Source: Neoarius graeffei (Eukaryota; Chordata; Actinopteri; Siluriformes; Ariidae). Taken from it: a stretch of DNA of 64,000 nucleotides. The number at the start of each line of letters is the position of its first letter. Positions within the stretch are counted from its first letter, which is position 1. The notes under the pieces were generated by a model. That model was not told where the DNA came from and searched no databases. It was given only the letters and a program-made list of their open reading frames with translations. Location: assembly GCF_027579695.1 (NCBI RefSeq), contig NC_083571.1, positions 48,647,890 to 48,711,889 on the forward strand, in the 5' to 3' direction. Shown one piece after another: positions 21,599-33,892 of the stretch. Both the position numbers and the translations under genes were made by a program.

Positions 21599-21650
<52 letters not shown>
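18596..21650 (+). mobile_element. L2-like non-LTR retrotransposon, 5'-truncated, with chimeric head
   Basis: The body carries endonuclease and RT, then a 3' tail tgaaaggcgctttaaataaa and an (ATT)n run at 21600-21650, typical of fish L2-type LINEs. The first 72 bases (18596-18667) are identical to 20889-20960 inside its own RT region, in the same direction, fused to the endonuclease part at 18668. A second copy of the family lies at 58601-62892 on minus. Confidence 0.85.
18641..21373 (+). CDS. L2-like LINE endonuclease/reverse transcriptase
   Basis: A 910-codon open frame. The first nine residues come from the transposed 72-bp piece, so the listed Met is not the native start; true homology begins at PNDFIALNEAVPAGY. 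The apurinic-type endonuclease lacks about its first 50 residues but keeps LGDFNIHVD and SDH (about residue 173). RT motifs: [47 protein letters not shown] and YADD at about residues 630-633. A C-terminal domain typical of the clade ends with LWNSLPLSLRQ. Frame fully open, so this copy is young, but the endonuclease is incomplete and it should not be mobile. Confidence 0.88.
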   Translation: MPSLLVFQPAPNDFIALNEAVPAGYTFIDKPRLSGRGGGLAVLYRSCFKPVYVTLKDFTSFESLALSFNGSQPLLILLVYRPPKASTVFISEFSDLLSSVCPKYSSILVLGDFNIHVDSNHCNFSSQFLNVLNCFDLDQHVNFPTHVKGHTLDLVCTSGKAPSDMSSKDLAISDHTAVLFGFAIPEPQSRMRSKRSITYRNIKHINTAELTSLLQTRLMSESYSSDLDDPLLIYNFHLSEALHQLAPLKTRTVSFTRSAPWYTPELRKMKAAGRQLERLSKRTGLTVHAQAYKEHILSYKQSLNDTKSLYYSSVITSGHNNPRALFSVINKLVQPSKPFPLTPTTDLCCEFLDFFDNKICTIYKKLQSLPTTQCDIPFLTTPVMSLSSFSPVDDTTIHDLVTKARPTTCLLDPMPTPLVKACLPALCPLLVNIINSSLVSGIVPCSLKTAAITPVLKKPGAAFDDFKNYRPISNLPFISKILERIVALQLQDHLTSCGLWEEFQSGFRVKHSTETALVKVVNNLLIAADSGHFSILLLLDLTAAFDTVCHNTLLTRLETLLGITGTALSWFRSYLTGREQFVTIGDFRSHSLPLAHGVPQGSVLGPLLFTIYTLPLGHILRQHNLHFHSYADDTQIYIHTKPSHPLPLSDLAACLHDISNWMTCNFLKLNHDKTEAILIATPTLLKKINHSQFSIPGYFTTTSSEVKNLGVIIDSSLFFESHIKQVTKTAFFHLKTISKLRSSLTLATAETLIHAFITSRLDYCNALLTGLPAKSINRLQHIQNSAARLLTHTRPWQHITPVLHQLHWLPVQSRIQFKILLLVFKAQHNLAPPYLTHLLSPYQPTRTLRSTDTHLLVTPSTRLHSMGDRAFSVAGPKLWNSLPLSLRQCTSLSSFKAQLKTHLFTLAFPF

Positions 21651-22977
21651 ATTTCCAACAAAGTTGAAGAAAAATTCTGAAAAAATATTTGGACAAACAA
21701 AAAACCCAAAAGAGATTTCAATGTGTAGTCATTAAAAAAAATAAATAAACCAACACTCAGAAACTGGAAAAAGAGCAGGTGACCCCCCCATCTTTAACTG
21801 TCCAGTTTGGATGAGTCTGTGCCCATGGTAGTCTCAGATTCTTGGCTGAGATGAGTGGTACATTATGTGGTCTTCTACTGTTGTTGTGTACTTGTTGAGA
21901 TGCTCTTCTGCTCACTACAATTGAAAATAGTGATTATTTGAGTTACTAGAGCCCTCCTGGCAACTCAAACCAATCTGTCCATTTTGTTCTGACCTCTTTG
22001 TCAACAAGACATTTCAACCCACGGAACTGTTGTTCACTCAATGTGTTTTTTGTTTTTGGTACCATTCTACAGACTGTGTTTGAAAATCCCAGGAGATCTG
22101 CAGTTTCTAAAATACTCAAACCAGCATATCTGGCCCCAATGACAATAATGCCATGATCAAAGTCATTGAGGTCACTTTTTTTTCTTCTTTTAATGCTTGA
22201 TGTGAAAATTACCAGAGGTTTCAGGTATGGGCTTCTGCTCTCCTAACATGAGTAATTCATCAATGTTGGTGAGGCAAACAGCAACAAACTAGCATGATAA
22301 TCATAAGACAGGGATAAAAAGACAACAGTCAAAACAAAGAAACAACACATATATGGAAGAAGAAAATAAGGCTTGGACACTAGAAATGAACAATAAGCAT
22401 TTTCTGTGAATTTCCAATTCATCCAACAGGAGCAAATAAGATCTGGCACTCTATGAGCTTTGAGTAGCCTAATGCAAAATTGATGCAAAATAATATATTT
22501 TTCCAATAAATGAATGAATCAGTCAGTGTGTTGGAATAAAACCTGAGGCTGTCAGGAAGAAACAGACAGAATATAACTTAGTATAGTACTTATTGCAAAA
22601 GGCCTTCTCTGAACCCAAAGAAGTATTCTCCATCTCCATAGACCCTGTTTTATACTTGCAAAAATAACAATAACATAGTTTGCGTATCATATATCTTCTT
22701 AATCTCAGGGTGTTCAGCCTTGGCATCCTCTCTATCACTACCTCGCTATCCTGGGTATCTTCACACGTACACATGTTTACAATAACCTTGCAAAATAAAA
22801 CAGTGTGACACAAAATGACATTCTTCATCTTACATAAACATGAGACACAGTGTCTGACCTAAGAATCTGAGAGGCACAGATTCTCTAAAAATTATATTTT
22901 TCCCCGACACAGTGTCTCTGAAGCTTACCTTTCTAAAGATCACTCAAGTCATAAGAATTGTCTAAAAATTAAATTTT
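21651..22977. other. non-coding; contains a dispersed fish repeat at about 21920-22200
   Basis: The block with ccaggagatctgcagtttct and aaatactcaaaccagc matches from memory a repeat widespread in fish genomes; I cannot name its class. Frames at 22243-22506 and 22523-22828 have no domain. gacacagtgtct is repeated at 22845 and 22905. Confidence 0.35.
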
Positions 22978-23010
22978 CCAAATAAATAAATAAATAAATA
23001 AATAAATAAG
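22978..23010 (+). repeat. (AAAT)n microsatellite
   Basis: About eight units of aaat. Confidence 0.95.
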
Positions 23011-23108
23011 AGGCCAAACCCCCTGAAACTGTATCCAAGGCACTTTACACAGTGTTACAACCACTGAAATTACCATTTAATTACAAATGCTTGAAAAGTA
23101 TATTAAAA

Positions 23109-23110
23109 CA

Positions 23111-23160
<50 letters not shown>
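23109..23160 (+). repeat. (ATT)n microsatellite
   Basis: About 16 ATT units. The surrounding 63-codon frame is an artefact of this repeat. Confidence 0.95.
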
Positions 23161-23419
23161 ACTACAGCAACAACAGTAATCATGTTTATATCGTACTTTA
23201 CTCACACCCGCTGTTGTTCTACAAGGAAAAAAAAAACCACTGAACTTTTTTTTTAATTAAAGAATGACCATAATATCCTTGTTCCTTGTTCTAATGAATA
23301 TTATCCTGTTGTCTAATTACTTCTTGAGAACAAGTTCCTCTTAAAATGTATCTGTACATTTTAATAGTTCAAATGAAGATGTTATTAATGTTTTTTCCCC
23401 ATTACAGATACTGTGTCTT

Positions 23420-23546
23420 GGCGGCACGGTGGTGTAGTGGTACCCTGCCTTTCGCCCGTAGTCAGCTGGGATAGGCTTCAGCTTGCCTGCGACCCTGTAG
23501 AACAGGATAAAGTGGCTAGAGATAATGAGATGAGATGAGATGAGAT
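23420..23546 (+). mobile_element. internally deleted SINE, copy 6
   Basis: The head ggcggcacggtggtgtagtgg joins straight to the tail part accctgcctttcgcccgtag, so about 250 bp including the B box is gone. The tail is gataatgagatgagatgagatgag. Confidence 0.9.
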
Positions 23547-24651
23547 AAACTGCAGGTGCTAAAAAGGTGTTGGTGCTGGATAACTGAGAACCTTCACAGA
23601 CATATATCTGTATTATATATTTCTCTATGTATTTTTTAAACTGTGTTACCGATTATCATCTGAGGCAAACTTACTTGCATTTGTAAAATGCAAAGTGCAT
23701 TTGCCTTTGAAATAAATGACAATCATTCAACGAAACTTCCAGTGGACGGCTCAGAGTTTCAAAGAGATTGTGGTTGTCGTCGAGTAAGGTAAGAAATTTC
23801 TCTAAACTGTGTCTTTATTTCTCTTCATATATTATATATTTATTATATGATGCTGTTCATATAATTGGATGTGCACAGTAGAAGTTTGAGTCTGAAGTGT
23901 TTAATGCTACATTGCTTTCTTAGTTGGCTAGTTTCCTGTCCTTCCTTGAGTGCTGGTGTAAACTGTCTGAAGTTGTTATTTTAGTTGAGAAGAAAATGGA
24001 GAATTCACAGAGGCCCATGCTTCTTTTTTAGGTAAACTCTAATTTCAAGTAACAAACTGATTTCCAGGTTTTTTTTTTTTAAATAATTGATTTAATGTAA
24101 TTTATAATTGTCATAACAATTTAATATTACGAGGCATATAACAATTCACCCAGTTCACAATTCAATTTGATTCCTGATATTGGGTTGACAATTCAGTTTT
24201 CCTGTGATATTTTTGGAAAATAAATAAATGAAGAAAATTGTATAAACTAAAACTGCAACAATACTGATTATTTTTTTAAATTATATAGTAACCTATAATA
24301 ATATAATAGTAAAAATATAATAGCCTGTTAAGTAAAATATTCTTTTTATTAAAAATCATAAAGTTAATAATAGGCCTTTTCTTAATAAATCTTTATAAAC
24401 ATTTGTACTGCCTCAATGTGCTTCTCTTTTCTTTTGCTTTCAGAAGTTTGTAAAACGAGAGCTCTGATTTCTTGTTGAATCTATTTTTTTTTACAGTCAC
24501 TCACACAACACCTTTTTCCCAGTTTATACCTGTTTCCATGTGTGCTTTTGTGGGACAAGAGCTACATTATTTCTGCCGAGGGTGAAATCACATGCAAGCC
24601 CTTTATTTTAGGTTATTCTCCCCTCTGCTGTTTATGCAATGCAATTACAGC
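23547..24651. other. AT-rich, no supported gene
   Basis: No coding frame. A good donor-like gagtaag|gtaagaaat lies at 23789-23790, without a supported exon. Confidence 0.4.
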
Positions 24652-24653
24652 TA

Positions 24654-25927
24654 CAGTGGATATAAAAAGTGTACACACCCTGTTAAAATGATAGGTTTTT
24701 CTGATCTAAAAAAATAAGACCACAATAAATAATTTCAAATTTTTTCCCACCTTTACTGTGACTTATAACCTGTACAATTCAATTGAAAAACAAACAAATC
24801 TGTTAGGGGGAAAACATAAAAAATAAAAATGTACAATAAGCTCATTGCATAAGTTTGCACACCCTTAAACTAACATGGAGCACAGTGAAGACAGACATCA
24901 AGAAGTGGAGAAAATATGGGGCAACAGTAACATTACTGAGAACTGGACATCCCTCCAAAACTGATCAGGGAGGCTGCCAAGAGGCCTACAGCAACACTGA
25001 AGGAGCTGCAGGAATTTCTTGCAAGTACTTGTGTGCAAGTACTACATGTGACAACAATCTCCCGTGTTCTCCATATACCTGGACTATGAGGTAGGGCCAA
25101 AGAAAAACATCCAGGCCCGGCTAAACTTTGCAAAAAAAAAAAAAATCATCTCATCAAAAGTGTGTGGGAAAATGTGTTATGATCTGATGAAACCAAGGTT
25201 GAACTTTTTGGCCACAATTCCAAAAGGTATGTTTGGCACAAAAACAACACTGCACATCACCAAAAGAACACCATACCCACGGTGAAGCATGGTGGTGGCA
25301 GCATCGTGTTTTAGGGTTGTTTTTCTTCAGCTGGAACAGGGGCTTTAGTTAAGGTGGAAGGAATTATGAACAGTTCTAAATACCAGTCAATTTTGGCCCA
25401 AAACCTTCAGGTGTCTGCTAGAAAGCTGAAGATAAAGAGGAATTTCATCTTTCAGTATGACAATGACCCCAAAAAAGTTTTGGAATGGCCCAGCCAGAGC
25501 CCAGACCTAAATCCAACTGAAAATCTGTGGGGTGACCTGAAGAAGGTTGTGTACAAGAGATGCCCTCGCAATCTGACTGATTTGGAGCGCTTTTGCAAGG
25601 AAGAGTGGGCAAATATTGCCAAGTCTAGATGTGGCAGGTTGATAGACTCCGACCCAAAAAGACTGAATGCTGTAATTAAATCAAAAGGTGCTTCAACAAA
25701 GTATTAGTTTAAGGGTGTGCACACTTATGCAACCAGGTTATTGTATATTTTTTTTATTTTTTATGTTTTTCTCCCTAACAGGTTTGTTTGTTTTTCAATT
25801 GAATTGTACAGGTTATAGGTCACAATAAAGGTGGGAAAAGTTTTGAAATGATTTATCATGGTCTCATTTTTTTAGATTAGAAAAACCTATAATTTTAACG
25901 GGGTGTGTACAATTTTTATATCCACTG
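24654..25927 (+). mobile_element. Tc1-like transposon with long inverted repeats
   Basis: CAGTGGATATAAAAAGTGTA... and ...TTTTTATATCCACTG, flanked by TA at 24652-24653 and 25928-25929. The terminal inverted repeats extend about 180-200 bases (for example tgtacaattcaattgaaaaac near both ends). It encloses a broken transposase. Confidence 0.93.
24855..25707 (+). pseudogene. Tc1-like transposase, broken
   Basis: Remnants in three frames: 24855-25094, 25064-25285 and 25354-25707. The last keeps FQYDNDPK and SPDLNPTENLWGDLKK with the final catalytic Glu, but the usual stretch between them (about 15-20 residues ending in the Trp-Phe block) is deleted: DPK joins directly to KVLEWPSQ. The N-terminal helix-turn-helix domains are largely missing. 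Not functional. Confidence 0.88.
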
Positions 25928-25929
25928 TA

Positions 25930-26885
25930 GGAAACTCGAAGAGATTATGCAGTCTAATAGTAAACATGGAAATTTTTTATTTCATGGAATCAAATCATCA
26001 TAAATTTCTCCCACGATTTATCATTGCATGGTATATATGTATTTACATGCCTATAGATGACCATATGTTTTATAGAATTTTAAAAATATCTCTCACATAT
26101 GCTTCCTATTATATCTTTCCCTAAGCAGGCACAAAACCAAATGTGTAATTTTAGATAATGTATTTTTACACAGGGATGTGCATTTTCTCCTTGCAGTGGA
26201 TACTGACCCATCGGCAAGGTAAGGAATATATGGCAACATTGAAAATCTGGGATTTTTTTCTCCTTTATTGTATCAATTGTTTATTATATAAATTGGAAAT
26301 AAAAAGAAAGTTTTACGATTTTGAATCATTTAAAACAAAGCACATATAAACATTAGAAAATATCTTGAATATTTATTATTCGTAATTCTGCACCATTTCT
26401 CATTTCCATATTTGTAAAGTAAATATTAACTGCTTTGTACAAATAGTCAGATTTTCTATATGCCTAATCTCTTCCAGTGAGGCATGTGGTCAGACGACAC
26501 TGATAGATTTGGTCTAAAATGGATTATAAGGTTTTGTAAAAATTCATGGAGTCCATGCCAGCTTGAATGCAGCTTAAAAGACAGCCCAAATACTAAGTAA
26601 CTTTGACATTCATGTAAACATTTCTAAGATACTACCTTTCACTGAAGCTGTTGTCAATCATACAATTTGAAAATTTATTCTATTAAATGATGCAGAAAAA
26701 AAGTTGTGATGGTATGTTGAAATTGAAATTAAAGCTGTAAATCATCTTGGACTGATATTGCATTCAAAATAATAAAGCAGCACATAATTTTACTTTTTAC
26801 CTCTTCAATTTTTTTTTAAGTAAAGAATGACTTCAATTTTGATTCTTGCAACACATTTCAAATAAAGTCGGGATGGTAAAACATA
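25930..26885. other. AT-rich, no supported gene
   Basis: No domain found. Positions 26182-26225 look like a 22-base exon between good splice signals (see findings). A short MITE-end-like word gcaacacatttcaaataaag lies at 26848. Confidence 0.4.
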
Positions 26886-27243
26886 GGCGGCACGGTGGTG
26901 TAGTGGTTAGCGCTGTCGCCTCACAGCAAGAAGGTCCGGGTTCGAGCCCCGTGGCCGGCGAGGGCCTTTCTGTGCGGAGTTTGCATGTTCTCCCCGTGTC
27001 CGCGTGGGTTTCCTCCGGGTGCTCCGGTTTCCCCTACAGTCCAAAGACATGCAGGTTAGGTTAACTGGTGACTCTAAATTGACTGTAGGTGTGAATGGTT
27101 GTCTGTGTCTATGTGTCAGCCCTGTGATGACCTGGCGACTTGTCCAGGGTGTACCCCGCCTTTCGCCCGTAGTCAGCTGGGATAGGCTCCAGCTTGCCTG
27201 CGACCCTGTAGAACAGGATAAAGCGGCTAGAGATAATGAGAAG
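26886..27243 (+). mobile_element. tRNA-derived SINE, copy 7
   Basis: Plus copy lacking one 12-bp internal repeat (tgtgaatgtgag occurs once fewer). It ends gataatgagaagag. Confidence 0.92.
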
Positions 27244-27534
27244 AGACTATAAATACTATCAAAATATACTCCACAAAGAAATTCACTTGAATGCAAAATT
27301 TTAGTACTACCAAAATACACTCACTAGTAATCTTTTACCTTTATACCTCAAAACTTTATCAAAATCGATCACTTTCCAGATAATTCACTTGTAAACTTTT
27401 TCACTGAAAACTTTCAAACATAAATTCAAAATAGCACTAAGACACTACCACACTATTCAAATACACTCATCAAACAAATTCGATAGTTATGGCCACCCGA
27501 CCCAGCGTTAAAAATTTTCCAACTGAAAATTGCT

Positions 27535-27975
27535 GCAAACAGGGACTCCAGCAAGACTATGACAGCATCACTAAAAGGGAGAGCCAGAAGGTAACACAGA
27601 CATGAGGGAGTCCTGGGATATAAAGCAGCCAGCCACTACACTGTCAACAAACCTGAGTGAATGCATTAGAGGTGGGGGTGACAGCATCCATACATCCCAG
27701 TTTAGCAAAACACTATGCCCGAGGACCCTCCAGATCTACTCCTTTACCTAATAAAAGCTGTTAATAAAAGGCTTGATGAAACAGACATTTTCAATCTTGA
27801 CTTAAACACTGAGACTTTGTCCGAGTCCTGAACACTACTTGGAAGGCTATTCCGTAACTGAACATTTGAACTGTAATCTATGACTTCTGGATTAACTGGG
27901 GTACAAATATGAGGTGACACAGAGGCGAAATTCCCTTTGTCATCCATCGACATAGGAAAGATAAGAGAACACAAA
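27535..27975 (-). pseudogene. LINE 3'-end fragment (same family as 48479-55640)
   Basis: On minus the frame at 27744-27974 contains LRNSLPSSVQDSDKVSVF, equal to the last RT-protein block of the LINE at 49.7 kb (LWNSLPSSVRESDTVSVF). The downstream 3' untranslated part (catccatacatcccagttta and ataaagcagccagccactac) is also shared. Confidence 0.85.
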
Positions 27976-28104
27976 CCAAATTAACGAGAAATGTGTTGAC
28001 TTTCATAAGTCAGGGAGTGGTTATAAAAAAATAGCTACTTGCTTGAAAATACCCATTCTAGTGTCAGGGCAATAATAATAATAAAAAAAGGACACCAATT
28101 GGAA

Positions 28105-28620
28105 CTGATTAGATTAGATTCAACTTTATTTTCATTGTGCAGAGTACAGGTACGGTACAAAGCCAATGAAATGCAGTTAGCATTTAACCAGAAGTGCAAA
28201 ATAAAGTATTATTTACAGACAAGTGCCAGAAGTAAGCACTATAGTATTGTGATGCTTTATGTTACAGTATATACAGTGATAGACAGTGGAGGGTTACAGT
28301 ATACATTATAGAATATACAAATACTGTTTGTAAATATTTAAATATATATTTACAGAGTGGAAGTGAACAGGATTAGCGAGTATGTTAGGTTTTATATACA
28401 GTTAGCAGTATTTAATACATATGTACAGTTGTTGAAATGTACAATAAAGTGGCAGTCTGTGCAGCAGCAGTATGAACACGTATGTACAGTTGTTTATGTA
28501 CAGTTGTTTAAAGGTACAGTAATACTATCGGATGATGTCTCACAGTCTGTGCAACAATGTAATTGGTCTATTTCGTACAAGAAATTAAGAGTGCAAATGG
28601 CATGTTAAAGTACTGAACAG
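28105..28620 (-). mobile_element. probable LINE 3' untranslated fragment
   Basis: The block with attcaactttattttcattg, many tacagt words and tgtacagttgttta repeats resembles, from memory, 3' regions of fish Rex1/Babar-like LINEs read on minus. No coding part is attached. Confidence 0.4.
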
Positions 28621-28649
28621 TTCAGAATAAGTGCAGTGACATTCAAATT

Positions 28650-28775
28650 CGCCACAGTCTTGCTCATTGGGGATAGATTAGGGATAAAATTAGCTCATAT
28701 TTTAAGTCGTTCAAATTCTGTAAAGCTGCTTTGCGACAATGTTTATTGTTAAAAGCGCTATACAAATAAACTTCT
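28650..28775 (+). mobile_element. 3' tail of a LINE
   Basis: The sequence from gcctgtggc-like cgccacagtcttgctcattg to gcgctatacaaataaacttc matches the reverse complement of 48480-48610, the 3' tail of the LINE there. Only the tail is present. Confidence 0.75.
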
Positions 28776-28998
28776 GGATGATAGCACTATTCTGGAGGAA
28801 GATGGAAGTACCTTCAATAAATCTATGGGTGAGGGAGATGGCATTTTGTGTTGTACTGGAAAGACTGACTTACCGTATATAACTAGAGGACAGGCAGGAG
28901 AATTTGAAGAAATATGAAAACCTATATTGGACTTTCTTGGGCATCAAGAAACACTTTCACTGTGATGTCGCTGTGTTGTGGGTTTTTTCTTCTTTTTC

Positions 28999-28999
<1 letters not shown>

Positions 29000-29062
<63 letters not shown>
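29000..29062 (+). repeat. (TG)n microsatellite
   Basis: About 31 TG units without interruption. Confidence 0.97.
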
Positions 29063-29064
<2 letters not shown>

Positions 29065-29389
29065 CAGACCATGATTAATCTTATTTGACACTTATTGTCA
29101 TTGTTTATTCCTGTGTTAATGTTTTATATGTAAAATTCAATAAAAACATTGGTTACAAAAAGTGACTTTGTGGACATTTATTTTTATTATATTTTATGTT
29201 TTCATCATTTTAAATTAAGAAACAGTAACGGACCAATCCTCTTCTCTTGTGCTATTTCTAAGATTTGTTGCAGCACAAAATGCATTTCAGAAAACAGTGA
29301 TAACTAAATGCTAATTTGAGAGTAAATTCAGTACACAATCAGTTGGGTGGCACTGATCTCCATAGCCCTCAGCTCTCACCTATTACATA

Positions 29390-29600
29390 CAGTAGCTCGA
29401 GTTACAGTGGGTGCCAGTCCTCTGGTAACCACAAGAGATCGACTCCCTACTTACATCTGTATTGCAGTGTGCCTCACCAGAAGGAAGTAGGTAACATTTT
29501 AATGATAGTCTTTGGTATGACCCATCGGTGAGTAGAACTCGCAATCTCCCAGTCAAGAGGCGGACACAGTAATCACAAGGACAGCTCACTGTCTTACGCT
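29390..29600 (-). mobile_element. possible second-family tRNA-derived SINE
   Basis: On minus: ctgtgtccgcctcttgactg, then gggagattgcgagttctact (B-box-like gcgagttctactc) and ggtcataccaaagactat. The arrangement fits a tRNA-headed SINE; I know the ggtcataccaaagac word from fish repeats. Borders unclear. Confidence 0.4.
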
Positions 29601-32585
29601 TCAGCCAGTTTATACAACAGAATAGTTGAGCAAGCAGTACCTTGTGAATGCCACATATTATTACATGAAATGTAAGTCAATTTGAAAGTAATCCAAAGTA
29701 TTTAGAATATGTTACTCATATGTAATCTAATGGATTACATTACAAATTACATTGTAGAGCATGTATTCTGTGATCTGTCATGGGATACATTTCAAAACAC
29801 TGGTTGCTTTTAGGAAACTTATCCCAGCCTTGCAACACCGAGCACAATGAATACACAGGACTATACCCATGAATGGCACTCTTTCACACTTAGGGGCAGT
29901 TTAACACGGCCAATTCACCTACTGGTATGGTTTTTGTGGGGTGGGAAACCAGGAAACCCAGAAGGAACCCACAGAAACATGAGATGATGTGAAATTCCAT
30001 GTCAGATGCACAGCATCTGAACTGAGGCGTGAACTAAGATCTGCGGAATATGCTATCAGATGCCCCACCTGGGAAGAAACATCATGCATCACCCAGCTCA
30101 CAGCTCAAACTTGCACAAGGAACAAACTAGCTTAATTAATGATTCCAGACCAAAATAAAGGTGCAATGTAATTTTTGTGTTCTAAATTAGTAGTTTAACT
30201 CAATATCCTGCATGGACACCAATTAACTATGTCTAGTGAGAGTGCAGTGAGATGGCAATATCCTGATGGATGTGGAATGAGGTGTCTTTAGGCCACAACA
30301 GGACATTTTGCAGTAGCAGTGTGAAACATTTGCATTGGCAGATACACTACAAAGCAAATCACAATCTTTGATTTTTTCTTTGATGTTTTTATTTATAAGT
30401 AAAGAAAGCTGAGTGAAAATTCATTATCCTGAGTATCCATTACACAAATGCAGAGAGGAGTTTAGATTTGGTGAAATAAACCATACAATCTTGAAACAAA
30501 CAGAAGGATATTGTCAGTGGTTGATTTCAGACACAATCTGTCCTGATATTTATGATAAATTAGGTGCTGGATTGATTTAAGAACTGAGAATCAGAGGGAA
30601 AATCTCCTCAAGGCAATATTAAATGGTTTGGGATTGTGCAGTGGAGTGATGATAAGAAATCCTCACAGTCTGCCAGAAAGTTGTCTCAGGAATCCATAGT
30701 GAATCAGAGGCTGAAGTGTTTCAGAGATGTTCTGGATATTGTCGTGATTTTGCGTATTGAGAATTTCTTTCTTGGTATTCGTCATAGATGATTGAATTAT
30801 TGAATATGCTGCATGCTAAATAATATTTTGATACTAACAGTTGTGAAAAGTTTGTTGAAGGGAATGAAATACTCTGAACAAGGAAGAGCCAAATCAGTTA
30901 AGGTGTAAAATCATGTGAATGTACACATATTGAATAAAATAATTTTCAAACTCCCATTAATATGTCATGCAATCCTTTATAAATAAATAAACAAAAAATA
31001 AATAGCTAGCCTATTAATAATCAATAATGCACTTTACTTATTTCTGAAGTCTACAAATTTTGGAAATTCTCAAGCAGTTAAGTATTTCAGTGAAGAAACA
31101 CCCTTTACAGTGAGTAAAACCTCATTCCTACATGATCACACCACTTTCTCTGTGATAAACATGCTTCCAAACATACCCAAATTCATCGAGACTCTGATGA
31201 TTGGTTGTTTCTCAACATTTCTCATTGGCTGGGAGGTGACAATGATTCTGATTATTGAATTAGGTGTCATGGAAATATTAGAAGGTGATGGTTAAAAAAA
31301 TAAGAAAATATTCATGATCATTAGTACTATTTACCACTTTACAGTGTTTTGATTTATCCTGTTTTGTAAACCATCTTGGTACTACTGTAATGAAAACTGC
31401 AAAGGAGTACAAATGAATTTAAGGCTAATTTGAGTGCATTGCTTTTCTATTATGTTTATACAGAAATTCTCACTTTTCCAGGAAGGCTATGAATATGACT
31501 ACTGAATTATATTTGGGAGAGAAATGAAACTAACATAGTCCTACCATGAAATCAAGCTATTATCTTAAACTCAAACTTAGATTTAACTATGCTAAATCCA
31601 ACAATCAAGAGGGCATTTTAAATATCAATCATTCACATAGTACATAGAAAAAGCAATGATTTTTCATAGATAAACCTCTCCCCAAAAAACCCCAAACAAG
31701 CCTGTACTTCTAACCAATAAGTATATATCATCCTCTAGCTAGTTGTTCCATACGCTACACCAAAACCTCACACATTTGTTCTTTTTATTGTTGTTGTTCT
31801 TTGACCAATTATTCTTCTTCTCAGTGTTGTATTTAAGACGTATTTCTGCCACCTGTAAGTCAGAATAAAAAAAGTTTTGACTGTCATATTGCTCATATAA
31901 AATAAATAAATGAATGTACAAGTAAATAGCAGTCAAACTGATGTTCTGCAAAATTCAAAACATAAAGAGATTTACGGTAAGTGTATTCAATACAAATAAC
32001 ACTGCAATGCTGTTGCATTCTTGAATCTGATAGGTCAGAAGGCTGCAAATCATAACCCAGGTTCATATTTCCAAATTTTACTGAGCTGTTATGTATATGT
32101 GACAAATAAAGGCTTCTTCTTCTTCTATTAATGTGATGATTCTGATAAGTTATCCATTCTACAATAGCAAATCATTCACAGTAACTCGTAAAGCAAATGC
32201 TCCACATAATCAACATCTAATAATTAGAAGAATTTTGTCATTTATGAAAGAAAAATCTTTTAGTTGTTGATATGGTGAAACTTTATGCAAGATGTTTATT
32301 TCACATTCATGGAAGGAGTGTCAGGCTTCAAAATTCAGTAAGTTCTTTCACGACAGGGGAATCTTCAAGACAGAGGACTTTGCACATTCCAGTTTCTTGG
32401 AATGTGACAAGATGTCTTTTTTTCTTATTACCTCAAATAGAAAGTGAGGAAATTAGTGTTTTTAAGTGCTATAAGATAATAATAGGAACTATTCGTGCAT
32501 GTCAAACAATTAATATACTAAGAGAAAGTTCTTTTTTTGTAATTGAATTCAAAAAGGTAAACATTCATCAGTTCTATATTCATGA
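29601..32585. other. long AT-rich stretch, no supported gene
   Basis: Short frames only. gtgacaaataaaggcttcttcttcttct at 32098-32127 looks like the 3' end of a LINE with a (CTT)n tail, plus strand. Nothing else recognised. Confidence 0.45.
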
Positions 32586-32589
32586 CACA

Positions 32590-33875
32590 AAGTGAAATAT
32601 TTCAAGCCTTTTTTTTTTTTTTTAGAAATGTTGATAATTATGGCTGAGAGCTCATGGAAATCAGAAATATAGTATCTCAAATCCTTAGAATATTTCCTAA
32701 GATCGACGAAAAAAAGAGTTACAATACAGAAATGTCCAACTTCTGTAAAGTATGATCTTTTACACACTCAATACTTGGTTGGGGCTCCTTTACCATGAAT
32801 TACTGCATCAGTATGGCATGGCATGTAGGTGATTAACCTGTGGCACTGCTGAGGTGTTATTGAAGCCCAGGTTGCTTTGATAGTGGCCTTCAGCTTGTCT
32901 GTATTTTTGGGTCAGGCATTTCTCAACTTCCTACTGACAATACCAGATAGATTCTCGATGGGATTCAGGTCACACAAGTTGGCTGGCCAATCAAGCACAG
33001 CAATATCATGGCCAGCAAACCATTTGGTAGTAGTTTTGACACTGTCAGAAGGTGCTAAATATTGCTGGAAAAGGAAATTGGCATGTCCATAAAGCTTGCC
33101 AGCAGATGGAAGCATGAAGTGCTCTAAAATGTCCTGGTTGACAACTGCATTAACTTTGGACTTGATAAAACACAGTGGACCAACACCAGCAGATGACATG
33201 GCACCTCAAATCACAGACTGTGGAAACTTCACACTGGACTTCAAAAACCTTGAATTCTGTGCCTCTCCACTCTTCCTCCAGACTCTAGGACCTTGATTTC
33301 CAAATGAAACACAAAACTTACTTTTATCTGAAAAGAGAACTTTGGACCACAAAGAAACAGTCCAGTTCTTTCTCTCTGTATCCCAGATAAGACACTTCTG
33401 ATGTTGTCTCTGGTACAGGAGTAGCTTGATATTAGGAATGCTACAGTTGTAACCCCTTGCCTGGAGATGTCTGTGCATGGTGGTTCTTGATGCACTGGCA
33501 CAGCCTCAGTCCACTCCCTGTGAAGCTCTTCTAAGTTCTTGAATCGCCTTTTCTTGACAGTCCTCTCAAGGCTGTGGTCATCTCTGTTGCTTGTGCACTT
33601 TTTCCAGCCAGTCATTTCAGCAATGACCTTCTGTGGTTTACCCTCCTTGTGGAGGGTGCCAATGATCATCTTCTGGAAAACTGTCAAGTCAGCAGTCACA
33701 ATCAGCAGTGATTGTAGTTGTGTGTATTGAACTATACCGAGAGATACATGGTATATGTACTGTTTTGCTCAAACTCAAAAGGAAATATGCTAACATTTGG
33801 AGACAAGTTTTTTTGTGTGTGCTGTAGGCCATAATTATCAGAATTAAAACAGAAACAAGAAATGTTTGAATTTGT
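32590..33875 (-). mobile_element. Tc1-like transposon with broken transposase
   Basis: On minus the transposase starts MTADLTVFQKMIIGTLHKEG (33699), a Tc1-type helix-turn-helix start, and ends with DWPANLCDLNPIENL (about 32970). Frames at 33241-33699, 33206-33478 and 32912-33199 must be joined across shifts, so it is dead. Both ends carry gataattatggc in inverted orientation with nearby aaatgtt/aaatgtttg words (about 32630 and 33830). Confidence 0.88.
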
Positions 33876-33892
33876 GTTATGAGTCCAGAATA

